From contig CAZZAM010000016.1 of assembly GCA_964652775.1 (NCBI GenBank), forward strand, positions 1 through 64,000: a DNA stretch of 64,000 bases, read 5' to 3'. The notes beneath the pieces are model-generated. The model did not search any database. It worked only from the letters and a program-made list of their open reading frames with translations, and was not told the DNA's origin. The translations under genes were made by a program, and so were the position numbers. Source of the DNA: UBA11346 sp038060575. Its GTDB lineage: Bacteria > Planctomycetota > UBA11346. How positions within the stretch are numbered: the first letter of the stretch is position 1; every line of letters begins with the position of its first letter. Shown here piece after piece: positions 41,423-51,363 of the stretch.

Positions 41423-42256
41423 CTACGGCTCGCGTAGAAATTTCACGGCGTCATCAGCCACATCGTTGTGATCTGCCCCAGGAATCAATGTAAAACGAAT
41501 CCAATCTGGATGCTGTTCGGCCAGTTGTTGGCCCATCTCTGGGGGAATCATGTGGTCAATGTCACCATGAATGATGTCGACTGGTGGACGCGGTTTGTGA
41601 GCGGCAATCTCGTTGAGGCGGTCTTCGTTATCGAAGCGATGCCAAACCATCCAGCCCATGGGCCAGAACAGCACGTGGTGTACTTCCTGAACCATGGTCG
41701 TGAACGGTGCTACGAGGATGATGCGACGCACTGGATGTTGTGCTGCGTACTGCAGCACTGCGGCGGCGCCAAGGGAGTGACCGAAGACTCCGAGGCGTTG
41801 GTCGATCTGCTCTTGGGTTAGGTTCAGATGCTGGCGCAGCGCTTCGACCGCGGCTTCACTGGCACGCAGAATCCGCGCTGGTGTGCAGGAGCCTTCACTG
41901 AATCCGTATCCTGGATAATCCAATAAGAGAAATCCGGCGTGCAGATCGGGTGCAGTCGCCAGGAAATCCGGCCACGTCAAGGCTACGCCGCCGTTGCCGC
42001 TGCATACCAACCAGAGTCGGTCAGGCGCTCCGCCGGCTGCCGGCCGCTGGTAGAATGACACCTGCTTGCCCTGGTCAGTCTCATAGCGAAGTGGTTCGAG
42101 GGTTGGCGGCAGACGATCCCACATGACCTGCGCATAACGGGGCGCTGGATAGATCAGACGCCCCTGACATGCCGTCAGTCCCAAACAGACCACGGCGAGG
42201 GGCGCGGCGACGAACAGGGTTGCTGCTCGCTTGAGGCGGCTGCGGTTCAGGCTCAT
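41423..42256 (-). CDS. Alpha/beta-hydrolase lipoprotein
   Basis: A 277-residue protein with a lipoprotein signal (LGLTAC, Cys about 30). The alpha/beta-hydrolase fold shows LLLDYPGYGFSEG (oxyanion side), the nucleophile elbow GVFGHSLGAAAVL, the acid in DIIHGDIDHMIP, and the catalytic His in LIPGADHND. It resembles the BEM46/YfhR-like group of membrane-bound hydrolases; the substrate is unknown. purH starts 54 nt away on the other strand. Confidence 0.87.
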   Translation of the reverse strand: MSLNRSRLKRAATLFVAAPLAVVCLGLTACQGRLIYPAPRYAQVMWDRLPPTLEPLRYETDQGKQVSFYQRPAAGGAPDRLWLVCSGNGGVALTWPDFLATAPDLHAGFLLLDYPGYGFSEGSCTPARILRASEAAVEALRQHLNLTQEQIDQRLGVFGHSLGAAAVLQYAAQHPVRRIILVAPFTTMVQEVHHVLFWPMGWMVWHRFDNEDRLNEIAAHKPRPPVDIIHGDIDHMIPPEMGQQLAEQHPDWIRFTLIPGADHNDVADDAVKFLREP

Positions 42257-42309
42257 GGGACTTGCCGATCCATGGTCAGCGCGAGCATGCCGACCTTCCG
42301 GAGATTCCC

Positions 42310-43881
42310 ATGCCCATTCGCCGCGCCCTCCTGTCGGTGTTCGATAAGGCTGGAATCGTTGATTTTGCCATGCAGTTGAGCCGACGCGGGGTCGAACTGC
42401 TATCCACCGGTGGAACCTACAAGGCGTTGAAGGACGCTGGTCTGCCAGTCACCGAAGTCGCTGAGTACACGGGTTTTCCTGAAATGATGGACGGTCGGGT
42501 CAAGACTTTGCACCCCAAGATCCACGGTGGATTGCTGTGTGTGCGCGAGGACGCCCACCATGTCGCGGCGGCGAAGGCCAACGGCATTGGCATGATTGAT
42601 CTGGTGGTGGTGAATCTCTATCCGTTCGAGGCGACCTGCGACAAGTCTGGCGTGACGCTGGAAGACAAAATCGAGAAGATCGACATCGGCGGTCCGTCGA
42701 TGCTGCGCAGTGCGGCGAAGAATCACCGCTACGTCACGGTCATGGTTGATCCTACCGACTATGCGCGTTGTCTGATCGAGATGGACGCCAACGCTGGCGA
42801 CACGACGATGGCCTTTCGCGAGCGCTGCGCGCGCACGGTCTTCCGCACGACGGCGCGTTACGATGCGTTGATCGCTGACGAGTTGACGCGCATTGCCGGA
42901 AGTCCGGCTGACGAAGCATTCCCAGCTGAGTTCGCCGTGCCGGCCAAAAAGGTTCAGGATCTACGTTACGGTGAGAATCCCCATCAGCGCGCCGCCCTGT
43001 ATGACGTGCGTCTGCCCGGCGCGAACGGCGTGACCAAGCTCAAGCAGCTCAACGGCAAAGAGCTGAGCTATAACAATCTCATGGACGCCGATGGCGCCTG
43101 GCGCTTGGTAACCGAGTTCGCCGAGCCGGCTTGTGCGATCATCAAGCACGCCAATCCGTGTGGTTGCGCAGCAGCCAAGGATCTCGCGAGTGCATTCGCG
43201 CGCGCCTATGACGGCGATCCGCAGGCGGCATTTGGCGGTATTATTGCGCTGAATCGTGAAGTTGATGCAGCGACGGCTGAAACCATGGTGCCGCGTCAAT
43301 TCGTCGAGGTCGTGATTGCTCCATCCTACACCGCCGAGGCGTTGACCATCCTGACCACCAAGCCAAAGTGGAAGGCGAACGTGCGGTTACTTGCTGTTGG
43401 CACTCCTGGCCCGATTCCGGCTGGCGCGCGTTATCTCAAGAACGTGCTCGGTGGCGTGCTGGTGCAGGACTACGACACGTTGGGTTGGGATCCGGCAAAA
43501 CTCCAGACAGTTACCAAGCGCGCTCCGACCGCAGCTGAACTTGCTGACCTCGCGTTTGCGTGGCCAGTCGTGAAACATCTATCATCGAACGCGATCTGCA
43601 TCATCAAAGATCGTGAGTTGGTCGGCTCCGGTGCCGGACAAATGTCACGCGTGAACAGCACCGATATCGCTGTGCGACTCGCGGGCGCGCGCGCCCATGG
43701 TGCGGTTGCGGCCAGCGACGCGTTCTTCCCATTTCCCGATGGACCGCAGAAACTAATCGATGCTGGTATCACCGCGATCGTTCAGCCTGGCGGCAGCAAA
43801 GGCGATCCAGCCGTGATCGAAGCCTGCGACAAGGCTGGCATTGCGATGGTATTCACCGGCGTGCGCCACTTTAGGCACTGA
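42310..43881 (+). CDS. purH: Bifunctional AICAR formyltransferase/IMP cyclohydrolase PurH
   Basis: A 523-residue enzyme for the last two steps of IMP synthesis. The N-terminal MGS-like cyclohydrolase part has RRALLSVFDKAGI, ELLSTGGTYKAL, MDGRVKTLHPKIHGG and DIGGPSMLRSAAKN. The C-terminal transformylase part starts KKVQDLRYGENPHQRAALY and carries the catalytic IIKHANPCGCA (Lys-His), then AICIIKDRELVGSGAGQMSRV, and ends VFTGVRHFRH. I use ATG 42310 (GGAG upstream); a frame from 42262 adds 16 residues without homology. The transformylase uses 10-formyl-THF, a folate product that the altered FolD at the left edge might not supply. Confidence 0.97.
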   Translation: MPIRRALLSVFDKAGIVDFAMQLSRRGVELLSTGGTYKALKDAGLPVTEVAEYTGFPEMMDGRVKTLHPKIHGGLLCVREDAHHVAAAKANGIGMIDLVVVNLYPFEATCDKSGVTLEDKIEKIDIGGPSMLRSAAKNHRYVTVMVDPTDYARCLIEMDANAGDTTMAFRERCARTVFRTTARYDALIADELTRIAGSPADEAFPAEFAVPAKKVQDLRYGENPHQRAALYDVRLPGANGVTKLKQLNGKELSYNNLMDADGAWRLVTEFAEPACAIIKHANPCGCAAAKDLASAFARAYDGDPQAAFGGIIALNREVDAATAETMVPRQFVEVVIAPSYTAEALTILTTKPKWKANVRLLAVGTPGPIPAGARYLKNVLGGVLVQDYDTLGWDPAKLQTVTKRAPTAAELADLAFAWPVVKHLSSNAICIIKDRELVGSGAGQMSRVNSTDIAVRLAGARAHGAVAASDAFFPFPDGPQKLIDAGITAIVQPGGSKGDPAVIEACDKAGIAMVFTGVRHFRH

Positions 43882-43900
43882 AAATTTTGGTGTGGCGTGG

Positions 43901-45028
43901 TTACTTGGCCTGTGGACGGATTGTTGCTTCGCCGCGATCGGGAACGACATCGACCATAGCGAAGCGGTGGCCATTGTGCTCGACCACGCTGGCGCGCAGT
44001 GGCTTGCCGCCCTGCGTGGCAGCAACGGCGGTCCAGGCATCGGGAACACGCAGTCGGATGGTGAGGGGAAAGTCGTACCAGTCGTCGTACATGCGATCGG
44101 TGAGCAGCAGGGTGATCGCGGTGGCCGTACTATTGGTTACCTGCAGCTTCGCGGTGTCTCGCTCTTGGCCGTAGAGCGCGGCCTCCCTGAATAGTGCTAC
44201 CCATATCTCCGACTCGTGCGCTTTTATGGTATCGAGCATGGTGATCACGGCCGGCATGATGGTCTTTTGGATGTCGGGATTCCAGGCCACGCCATGGAAG
44301 TGGGTGCAGTACCAACCGCGATAGTTTCTCGCCTTGGGATTGAGGAGGGGAAGCATGCTGGCCCAATCACCTTTGCCGCCAATCGGGACATTGACGAGGG
44401 CGCCATCACCCACCGAATGGACATCGAACCAGTTTGGCCGCGGACCATTGGTCGTGCCGATGGTCCCCCGGGCGCCGATGTGGTGCCGCGCCGCTGCCAC
44501 CGGATCGTTGGGTAGGCCACCTCCGGGATAGGCTAGGGTGAGCGGCCGGGTGCCTTTGAGGTTTTCGGTTAGGGGCGGGATGGCTTGGACATAGTCGTCT
44601 TCGGCCGACAGGTTTGCCTCTTTGCTGCGGTGGGTCATGGAATGCGATTGCACATCATGCCCTGCCGCCAGGAGTGCCTGGAAATCAGCCCAGTTGCCAC
44701 TGAATCCAGGATTGATGGAATTCACCAGGCCGCCCACGATCGCGAACCACGTGAAACGGAAGCCGTACTTCCGGCCCTGCTCCAGCCACCAGGCATGGTC
44801 GGGTCGGGTATTGTCGTCGATAGTAATTGAGAAGGCGAGGGTCTTGTCATCTTTCCACAGGCACACCACTGCTTGGCCGACCTCGGCCGGCCAGATGCGC
44901 TCAGTTACCAGCGGCGTTAGTTCCGTATTGGGGAAGTCGGCAAGGTTGCGGTAGTCATTGCGCGTCTCTCCAGCGACCAAGCCAGTGCAGATGCAGCTAA
45001 CGAGGATGAGGTGACGGGCGATGTGCAT
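43901..45028 (-). CDS. Secreted polysaccharide deacetylase-like protein
   Basis: A 375-residue secreted protein: signal peptide HIARHLILVSCICTGLVAGE from ATG 45028. The NodB-homology fold shows FSITIDDN (metal Asp pair in the TFDD position), DVQSHSMTHRS (H-x3-H metal ligands), LTLAYPGGG and a C-terminal beta region. Such enzymes remove N- or O-acetyl groups from chitin, peptidoglycan or xylan-like polymers. It follows the beta-mannosidase gene on the same strand (93 nt). With the divergent AraC regulator the three make a small glycan-utilisation locus. The substrate, possibly an acetylated mannan, is inference. Confidence 0.82.
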   Translation of the reverse strand: MHIARHLILVSCICTGLVAGETRNDYRNLADFPNTELTPLVTERIWPAEVGQAVVCLWKDDKTLAFSITIDDNTRPDHAWWLEQGRKYGFRFTWFAIVGGLVNSINPGFSGNWADFQALLAAGHDVQSHSMTHRSKEANLSAEDDYVQAIPPLTENLKGTRPLTLAYPGGGLPNDPVAAARHHIGARGTIGTTNGPRPNWFDVHSVGDGALVNVPIGGKGDWASMLPLLNPKARNYRGWYCTHFHGVAWNPDIQKTIMPAVITMLDTIKAHESEIWVALFREAALYGQERDTAKLQVTNSTATAITLLLTDRMYDDWYDFPLTIRLRVPDAWTAVAATQGGKPLRASVVEHNGHRFAMVDVVPDRGEATIRPQAK

Positions 45029-45121
45029 GGTGAGAATCTCGTGGTGTCGGTTGTGAGGCCGTCGAGAGATTGCCCAGCGAAAAATCACCGTGTACCACGT
45101 GGTTGATGGGTTAGCCCCGCA

Positions 45122-47620
45122 TCAGTACGTCTGTCGTAGGTGCTTGACCTGCACCGTACCATTACCAATCGCAACGGCTTTCCCGTGCTGATCGCGCCGA
45201 GTCAGGGTGCGCGGTCGGCCAGGCAGCAGCGTGAAACTGTTGTCGCAGAACTCGCCCGGCAACCCGTCGACCGAAGCCATGACGAAGAACGCTGGTTTAT
45301 CTGCAGTCAGCGTGACGTTTGCGCCGTCGACCGTGGTGGTGACTTGGGCCTCGGCCAAGCGGCAGGACTTCCAGAGGGCGAATACGTGCGTGTTCGTATG
45401 CGTGACTGCGGCGCCGCCAATCGTTCCTTTCAGTGTAACATTGAGGAATCGATTGCTGCGTGATTGGTCATCCGGACAGAAGTGGGCAACTGGCCAAGAG
45501 CCGATCTGCAGTGCTGATCCAGCGGCAATCTGCGTGTGTTTTGTCTCATTGGCTATGGGTGTTCCATCGAAACCAAAGGTGGCAAGCTCGACGGTAATTT
45601 CGCCTGCATCGGGTAGATCGTTGATCGCCCAGACTTCGACGAATTCCTTGCCGTCGACGGCTGGCTTCTGGAAGGCGACCACCGCCACCGGGGCGTTGAA
45701 GCGTCGCGCGTGATGATTAAGTTGCTTCCAGCGTCCGCCGTATTCGACACTCGCCCAACTGGCGACTGGCCAGATGTCATTGAGTTGCCAGTACAAGGTG
45801 CCCATGCATTGCGGGCGCAGGCTGCGCCAGTACTCGACTGCTGTCTTGATCGCTAAGGATTGCTGAACTTGCGACAGGTAGAGGGTGTTCTCGAACCCGA
45901 CTGGCATGCGAAACAGACGCGAGAACATTTCATTGATGCGACGATTGCCGCCACCGTTGCGCTGGTGCCACTCCATTGTCGGCGCGGTGATGTTGAAGTC
46001 CTCCGGCGGACAGTAACTGCGTACCGACTCCATGCTGTTGAACGACTGATAGCCGAACTCGGAGCAGAAGCGCGGCTTCACTTGATAGTAGGCGTCGAAG
46101 GATTTTGATTCGTGCCATACCGACCAGTAATGCATGTCGCCCCAGCCGTCTTTGTGCCAGGTGTCACTGAAGTCGCCTGGACCGGCGCAGGGAGAACTCG
46201 GCCAGTACGTGCGCGTCGGATCGGCTTCGCGCGCAGCATTTCCACGGGCCTGGTCGAGCAGCACCCAATCGACCAGATAGCGATCGCGACTTTCCTTGGA
46301 TTCCTTGAACCAGCCCAAGGCACCGACGCATTCATTATCGCCACACCACAGCGCGATGCTGGCGTGATCACGCAGTCGCTTGACTTGATAGGTGGTTTCA
46401 GCGCGAATTTCCGCCAAGAAGGCGGTGTCGGCTGGATACAACGCACAACTAAACATGAAGTCGTGCCATAACAGGATGCCGTGTTCGTCGCACAGATCGT
46501 AGAAGCGGTCGGCCTCGAATTGTCCACCGCCCCAGACCCGCAGCATGTTCATGTGCGCCGCCTTTGCGCTCAGGATCAGGCTTTCGTACTGTGCTTCTTG
46601 GCGAGCTGGGAATGCGTCGCAGGGAATCCAGTTGGCACCTTTGCAGAAGATGTCGCGGTCATTGATCCGGACGGTCACCGGTCTACCGATGGCGTCGGCT
46701 TCGTTGATGAGTTCCAGTTTGCGGAGGCCAATGCGCTTGCGCACGACTTCATCGCCGACGCGCACGACCAGATCGTAGAGTGGTTGGGCACCGTGACCAT
46801 TCGGCCACCACAAACGCGGATTGCGGATTTCAACGGTGCAATTGGCGCGATTGTCACCCGGCTGCACAGTGACTGGTGCTTCGACCACTTGTCCATCCAG
46901 CTCGACGTGGAGAACGCTGCAGCCGGCAGTCGGGGCATGGATCTCGGCGGTCACCTGAACGCGGACGAGTCCGGCGCTGTGTTCTTGTACGGTGGTGACG
47001 TGGTCGATTCGGGCGGTGCGAACGACACGGATACTCAGATCGCCGAGGACCGCGTAACTCATGATCGGAATTCCCCAATCCCATCCGGGGTGGCAGGCCG
47101 GCTTGCGGATCAAGTTCCAGTTCGGGATTTTTGGACCGTCGCCAGGATTGAACATGTGCGGTATGGGATAGCTGAGCTTGGCGGCGCGATCCTTGATCTC
47201 GCGAACACTGGAACGGAAACGAAGCTCGATGTTGTTTTCACCGGGGCGCAGCAGGTGACGAATGTCATAGCGCCAGCGCCGGAAGTGATTGGCCGCTTCG
47301 CCTGCAGTCTGGCCGTTGATCAACACGGTGCAGAACGTGTCGATGAGATCGGCGTTCAGGTAGATCGACGGCGCCTGCAGTTGTGCTGCGCTGATCTGAA
47401 AGGTGCGCGTGACAACCCAATCGCGCTCACCGACCCACTGCACCTGCTTTTCGTTATCGCCCCAGAACGGATCGGGGATGAGCTTGGCCGCCAGCAACGC
47501 GCTGTGCACGTCACCGGGCAACGACAGGGGGCAGGCATTGCCGCCATCGGCATCGTGCAATTGCCAGGTTCCGGCGAGATTGATGAGGGAATCGGCGTCA
47601 TGTGACGTTGAGGTGGTCAT
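45122..47620 (-). CDS. Glycoside hydrolase family 2 beta-mannosidase
   Basis: An 832-residue enzyme releasing terminal beta-linked mannose. The N-terminal sugar-binding domain (NLAGTWQLHDADGG, DTFCTVLINGQ), Ig-like domain (PRLWWPNGHGAQPLYDL) and TIM barrel are all present. The acid/base Glu is in LWCGDNECVG and the nucleophile Glu in RFCSEFGYQS; WDWGIPI and FMFSCALYP are typical of the mannosidase subgroup. No signal peptide is seen, so it is probably cytoplasmic and acts on imported oligosaccharides. The start MTTSTSHD fits. The AraC-type gene diverges from it. Confidence 0.93.
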   Translation of the reverse strand: MTTSTSHDADSLINLAGTWQLHDADGGNACPLSLPGDVHSALLAAKLIPDPFWGDNEKQVQWVGERDWVVTRTFQISAAQLQAPSIYLNADLIDTFCTVLINGQTAGEAANHFRRWRYDIRHLLRPGENNIELRFRSSVREIKDRAAKLSYPIPHMFNPGDGPKIPNWNLIRKPACHPGWDWGIPIMSYAVLGDLSIRVVRTARIDHVTTVQEHSAGLVRVQVTAEIHAPTAGCSVLHVELDGQVVEAPVTVQPGDNRANCTVEIRNPRLWWPNGHGAQPLYDLVVRVGDEVVRKRIGLRKLELINEADAIGRPVTVRINDRDIFCKGANWIPCDAFPARQEAQYESLILSAKAAHMNMLRVWGGGQFEADRFYDLCDEHGILLWHDFMFSCALYPADTAFLAEIRAETTYQVKRLRDHASIALWCGDNECVGALGWFKESKESRDRYLVDWVLLDQARGNAAREADPTRTYWPSSPCAGPGDFSDTWHKDGWGDMHYWSVWHESKSFDAYYQVKPRFCSEFGYQSFNSMESVRSYCPPEDFNITAPTMEWHQRNGGGNRRINEMFSRLFRMPVGFENTLYLSQVQQSLAIKTAVEYWRSLRPQCMGTLYWQLNDIWPVASWASVEYGGRWKQLNHHARRFNAPVAVVAFQKPAVDGKEFVEVWAINDLPDAGEITVELATFGFDGTPIANETKHTQIAAGSALQIGSWPVAHFCPDDQSRSNRFLNVTLKGTIGGAAVTHTNTHVFALWKSCRLAEAQVTTTVDGANVTLTADKPAFFVMASVDGLPGEFCDNSFTLLPGRPRTLTRRDQHGKAVAIGNGTVQVKHLRQTY

Positions 47621-47696
47621 GCGGGCAGCCTAGCGAGGGCAGGCGGCTGTCTTGTTCTCGGTTGACCGTGACTTGAACTCCTTTGATCTACGGACC

Positions 47697-48527
47697 ATGC
47701 TCACTCTGGAATGCACCAGCGTCGTTGGACCTAGTCCCTATTCGCTCCACATCATGGATCAGGCGCAGCCGTGGCGGTATCCGGTACACAGCCATCGTGA
47801 ATTTGGCGACCTGCTGTTGGTAGAACGCGGCCAGCTGAACCAGCGGATCAATGGCGAGCAGATGATCCTGCATGCCGGCGAGCTAGTGTTGGTCAGGCCC
47901 AGGGACCAGCACGAGCTGTGGGGTAACAACTTCCGGTTCCTGAACTTAAACCTGCCCAGTGGCGAGTGGGATCGTCTCGCTGTGTTCGCCGGCGACGCAT
48001 TGCCGATGGCTGATCTCATGAAACGGAAACGGACTCCGCGCACGGCGCTCTCGGTTGGGAACCAGCGCGAGATCCTGGATGACCTGGCTGGGCTGATTGC
48101 GCATCAGGGCGAGGACGGTGCGCGTCTGTTGCTTGCGCGATTTTGTATGCGTTGGCTTCCGCACCTGGCAAAACCCACGGGCAAGGGCGCGTCCGGCAGC
48201 GGTCCGTCGTGGCTGAGTCCACTGCTACGTCACATCGAAACGGGAATCGGGCGTGGCTTGTCCGTTGCTGATCTTCCTCGTCACGCTGGAGTCGGTCAGG
48301 AACATCTCGCGCGCAGCTTCCGTCGTCATGTGGGAACAACGCCGAGTCAGTATCTTAATCGTGTGCGCTTGCGGCTTGCTGCGTTGCGTCTGGCGCGGAC
48401 CGGCGAATCGATCATCGACATCGGATATGCGCTGGGGTTTCACAGTCCGAGTTACTTTTATCGTCTGTTTGCGCGGACTTATGGCGTGCCACCGGCTGCG
48501 TATCGGCGTCGGCATCGGTTGCCGTGA
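47697..48527 (+). CDS. AraC-family transcriptional regulator
   Basis: A 276-residue regulator from ATG 47697 (a TTG at 47652 would add 15 residues). The N-terminal cupin-like sensor has PVHSHREFGDLLLVERG (the HxH sugar-pocket motif), and two HTH motifs lie at the C-terminus: LSVADLPRHAGVGQEHLARSF and SIIDIGYALGFHSPSYFYRLF. Divergent placement from the beta-mannosidase gene (76 bp between starts) makes it the likely switch for that gene and the deacetylase. The inducer is probably a mannose-containing sugar, but this is inference. Confidence 0.9.
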   Translation: MLTLECTSVVGPSPYSLHIMDQAQPWRYPVHSHREFGDLLLVERGQLNQRINGEQMILHAGELVLVRPRDQHELWGNNFRFLNLNLPSGEWDRLAVFAGDALPMADLMKRKRTPRTALSVGNQREILDDLAGLIAHQGEDGARLLLARFCMRWLPHLAKPTGKGASGSGPSWLSPLLRHIETGIGRGLSVADLPRHAGVGQEHLARSFRRHVGTTPSQYLNRVRLRLAALRLARTGESIIDIGYALGFHSPSYFYRLFARTYGVPPAAYRRRHRLP

Positions 48528-48544
48528 GATGATATAACCGCCTG

Positions 48545-50614
48545 CTATGGCCCCGTCGGTAATTCGCTGGGTGACTGTGCAGTTCGTTCTGGCCAATTGG
48601 CAATAACTTGAACTGGTGAGAGTTCAATTGGTCCCCCGTCAGACACCACGTCTAAACGTACTTTTTCAAGTGTACTACCAGGGGAAATAGCGCCTTCGAA
48701 ACGCATGGAAACAACTTGCAGGACCTGAGATTCACCTCGTCGCTTTGCATCCGAACTACGTTTGCATCGGGTGACGTACGTCTTTCCATCAGAAAAGATC
48801 CACCATGCTTCAAGGTAGGTGTTATTTGGCCCTAGGTTTGCATAATCGGTCCATGTCACTGAAGTTCGCAGAGTCCAATCTACCCCAGTTGGTAGTTGTT
48901 GGCCTGGAGGTAGACCTCCAGATACAGCAGACGCCATATCCGTAGTAATAGTTCGTGCGGTTTCGCGGAGGGAATGCGAACCGCCAAAGGACGATCGTAA
49001 TCTAGCGCTCGCTCCGTTTTGTATCCCCCATTCTGTACTCTCAAATACGATTGGTGCCTTGCCGGATACAAGAGAGATCGCGTTGGATTCGTTGTTACTA
49101 AGCGATCTCGGTAGGGAAACGGAATTCCAATAAAGTGTAAGAGTGATTAAAGAGGGAATTAACAGTATGACGACAAGCAAAGCACGCTTTCGTCGTATCT
49201 CAATTGACAACGATGCATAATGCAGACTCAGTTGTTGCATGTTGAACGCACTGGAGGCGTAGATGAGCAAGAACAGCGCAGCGACGATGGCTGTCCAGTG
49301 ACTGTGCCAGCACCATGGCACGACAAGGATGGCGGCAATGCCACCGACGACGGCCAGTGGTAGCCATAGTCGGAGCAGCAGACTAATTCCGCCAATCAGC
49401 AAGCCTGCGCTCGCAGCGAGCGTCAGTTCGCGCAGGTTTGCTGGTAGAGCGGGGTTTGGAGCAGCAAGGAATACCCAGGTCGATACCAGCACGCCAGCAA
49501 TCAGCAGCCAGACACCGCTTTGGTATAGTTTTTTACTCCCGTCATGTGGGGATTCTACGAGATCGGTCGCCTTGTGGCGCTGAACGCCATGCAGGCCAAT
49601 GTCTACGACTTCGTCGCCGTCTTCTACATGAATGCCGTGCAATCCGATATCGACTCGACGTGGGCCTTTGTTGCGCTGTGTCTTCGGGTTCGCAGTTGAA
49701 TCAGGCTCGCCCTGCGTCGGTATCTCTGTTTTTGCATGTGCGGAATCCATCGCCTTCCGCACTTCATCCGCTGATTGCCAGCGTTGATCTGGCTGTCGCT
49801 CGAGACTCTTGTGGACGACGTCGTCGAGACGCGCGTCGACCCCAGCGGTCTGTGACGGCGGCGCAAATCGCCCAAGCGGCAGACCGCCCGTGAGCATTTC
49901 ATAGATAACAACACCAAGCGCGTAAATATCAGCGCGATGATCGACGGTTGGCGATCCTTCGATCTGCTCTGGTGCCATGTAGTGCAGTGTGCCCATGACC
50001 GTACCAGTTGCGGTCAGGCTACTGCTGTCGTTGCGCAGTTTGGCGAGGCCAAAGTCGGCGATGTGGGCGCGACCGTGGCTGTCGATGAGGATATTTTCGG
50101 GCTTGAGATCGCGGTGGACGACGCCGGCACCGTGCGCGTGAGCAAGCGCATCGCAGAGCTGTGGCACAATCTTGATGGCTTCGGTGGTCGAGAGTTTGCC
50201 GGTGCGCAGCACTTCGCGTAACGTCGCACCGTCGACCAATTCCATGACCAACCACAGCCACGGTCCAGTCTGGCCGAAGTCGTAGAGGCGGACAATCGCT
50301 GGATGATCAAGGCGGGCCATGGCCCGGGCCTCGCGTGAGAAGCGTTCGGCAAATGCGGGATCGGCGCCGCGTTCCGGGGCAAGAATCTTCAGTGCAACCG
50401 GTCGGTCGAGGTGGGTCTGCCGCGCGCGATAGACCGCGCCCATGCCACCGACGCCGATCAGGGCTTGGACTTCAATATTGGGAATGCCGGTCAGCTCTTC
50501 GACGGTTGGTGGGGTCCAATGATTGGCTGGCGTAGTCACCGTGATGCCCAGGCCCAATAAGCGGGCTGGGTCGTCTCCCGCAGGGGGTACAGGTGGGGTG
50601 GCTGGGTCGGTCAT
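48545..50614 (-). CDS. Membrane-bound Ser/Thr protein kinase
   Basis: A 689-residue Hanks-type kinase. Kinase motifs: IGVGGMGAVYRA (about 53-64), VALKILAPE (catalytic Lys), GVVHRDLKPENIL, ADFGLA and MAPEQIEG. After the kinase domain (to about 310) comes a short charged linker with a repeated DIGLHGIHVEDGDEVVDIGL-like unit. Four or five hydrophobic segments (about 365-480) follow, then a C-terminal region of about 180 residues. The hydrophobic count places the kinase in the cytoplasm. It lies 41 nt after the sigma-factor gene, a pairing frequent in Planctomycetes and Verrucomicrobia, and could signal to it. The target is unknown. Confidence 0.92.
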   Translation of the reverse strand: MTDPATPPVPPAGDDPARLLGLGITVTTPANHWTPPTVEELTGIPNIEVQALIGVGGMGAVYRARQTHLDRPVALKILAPERGADPAFAERFSREARAMARLDHPAIVRLYDFGQTGPWLWLVMELVDGATLREVLRTGKLSTTEAIKIVPQLCDALAHAHGAGVVHRDLKPENILIDSHGRAHIADFGLAKLRNDSSSLTATGTVMGTLHYMAPEQIEGSPTVDHRADIYALGVVIYEMLTGGLPLGRFAPPSQTAGVDARLDDVVHKSLERQPDQRWQSADEVRKAMDSAHAKTEIPTQGEPDSTANPKTQRNKGPRRVDIGLHGIHVEDGDEVVDIGLHGVQRHKATDLVESPHDGSKKLYQSGVWLLIAGVLVSTWVFLAAPNPALPANLRELTLAASAGLLIGGISLLLRLWLPLAVVGGIAAILVVPWCWHSHWTAIVAALFLLIYASSAFNMQQLSLHYASLSIEIRRKRALLVVILLIPSLITLTLYWNSVSLPRSLSNNESNAISLVSGKAPIVFESTEWGIQNGASARLRSSFGGSHSLRETARTITTDMASAVSGGLPPGQQLPTGVDWTLRTSVTWTDYANLGPNNTYLEAWWIFSDGKTYVTRCKRSSDAKRRGESQVLQVVSMRFEGAISPGSTLEKVRLDVVSDGGPIELSPVQVIANWPERTAQSPSELPTGP

Positions 50615-50655
50615 GGGTGGTCCTCAACCATGTCTTCCGAATCTCCGATCGCCAG

Positions 50656-51357
50656 TTACCGGGTTTGTTCGCCGAGGACGGCTAGGAGGTCACGCAACTC
50701 GGCGTCGACGGCGTCCTGATCTGGTTTGGCCAGGGTTTCGGCGATTTCGGCGCGCAGGCAGGTGGCAAAGTCACCCCGAAGTCGATGCACGGCAACCCGT
50801 ACGGCACCTGCATCGACACCCAGCTCGTTGCCAGCGACGGTGTAGGTGTCGGCATCGCCATTGGTCGATAAGAACCGCGCTAGGACATGGAATCGCCGGG
50901 TCGGTTCACCGTCCGCAATGGATTGTGCGAGGCGATCTTTGGCGCGAGCGAGTAGCGCCATCGCCCAGTCGCGGTCAAAGCCACGGGTCGGATCCACTTC
51001 TGTTGTCTGGAGATCCAAGGACTCATGGGCCACCCCACCGCCACGTTTCGCCGCCGCAGCGCGCTCGCGGGCGTGGCCAAGGTGATGCTCTAGGCAGGCA
51101 AGCAGGAACGTGCGGAAGCGTCCGCGATCGCGATCAGCACGTTCAACCACGCCGCCGCGAACCACGGCGAGGAGAAATTCCTGGGTTAGGTCATCGGCAT
51201 CGCTGTCACGAAATCCCCGACGACGGACATGCGCGCGCAGCGGCTCCCAGTAGCGTTCACACAGCCACGCCATCGCGGAGCGCGCCGCATCGTTGCCACT
51301 GCCGGCGGCCACGACTTGGCTCCAGCGCGTCGAGGTGAAGCGGGCGGGGACGGCCAT
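50656..51357 (-). CDS. ECF-type sigma factor of the kinase-associated F-T-S-T-R-W-S group
   Basis: A 233-residue sigma factor. The start ARFTSTRWSQVVAAG, followed by WLCERYWEPLRAHVRRRG, DADDLTQEFLLAVV and DRGRFRTFLLACLEHHL, is region 2 of a group common in Planctomycetes, Acidobacteria and Verrucomicrobia and usually found beside Ser/Thr kinases, as here. Region 4 is DTYTVAGNELGVDAGAVRVAVHRL-like near residue 170-195. No anti-sigma gene is present, which fits control by phosphorylation, but that is inference. It starts 6 nt after the ruvA stop and is probably transcribed with aroK and ruvA. Confidence 0.9.
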   Translation of the reverse strand: MAVPARFTSTRWSQVVAAGSGNDAARSAMAWLCERYWEPLRAHVRRRGFRDSDADDLTQEFLLAVVRGGVVERADRDRGRFRTFLLACLEHHLGHARERAAAAKRGGGVAHESLDLQTTEVDPTRGFDRDWAMALLARAKDRLAQSIADGEPTRRFHVLARFLSTNGDADTYTVAGNELGVDAGAVRVAVHRLRGDFATCLRAEIAETLAKPDQDAVDAELRDLLAVLGEQTR

Positions 51358-51363
51358 GGTGTA

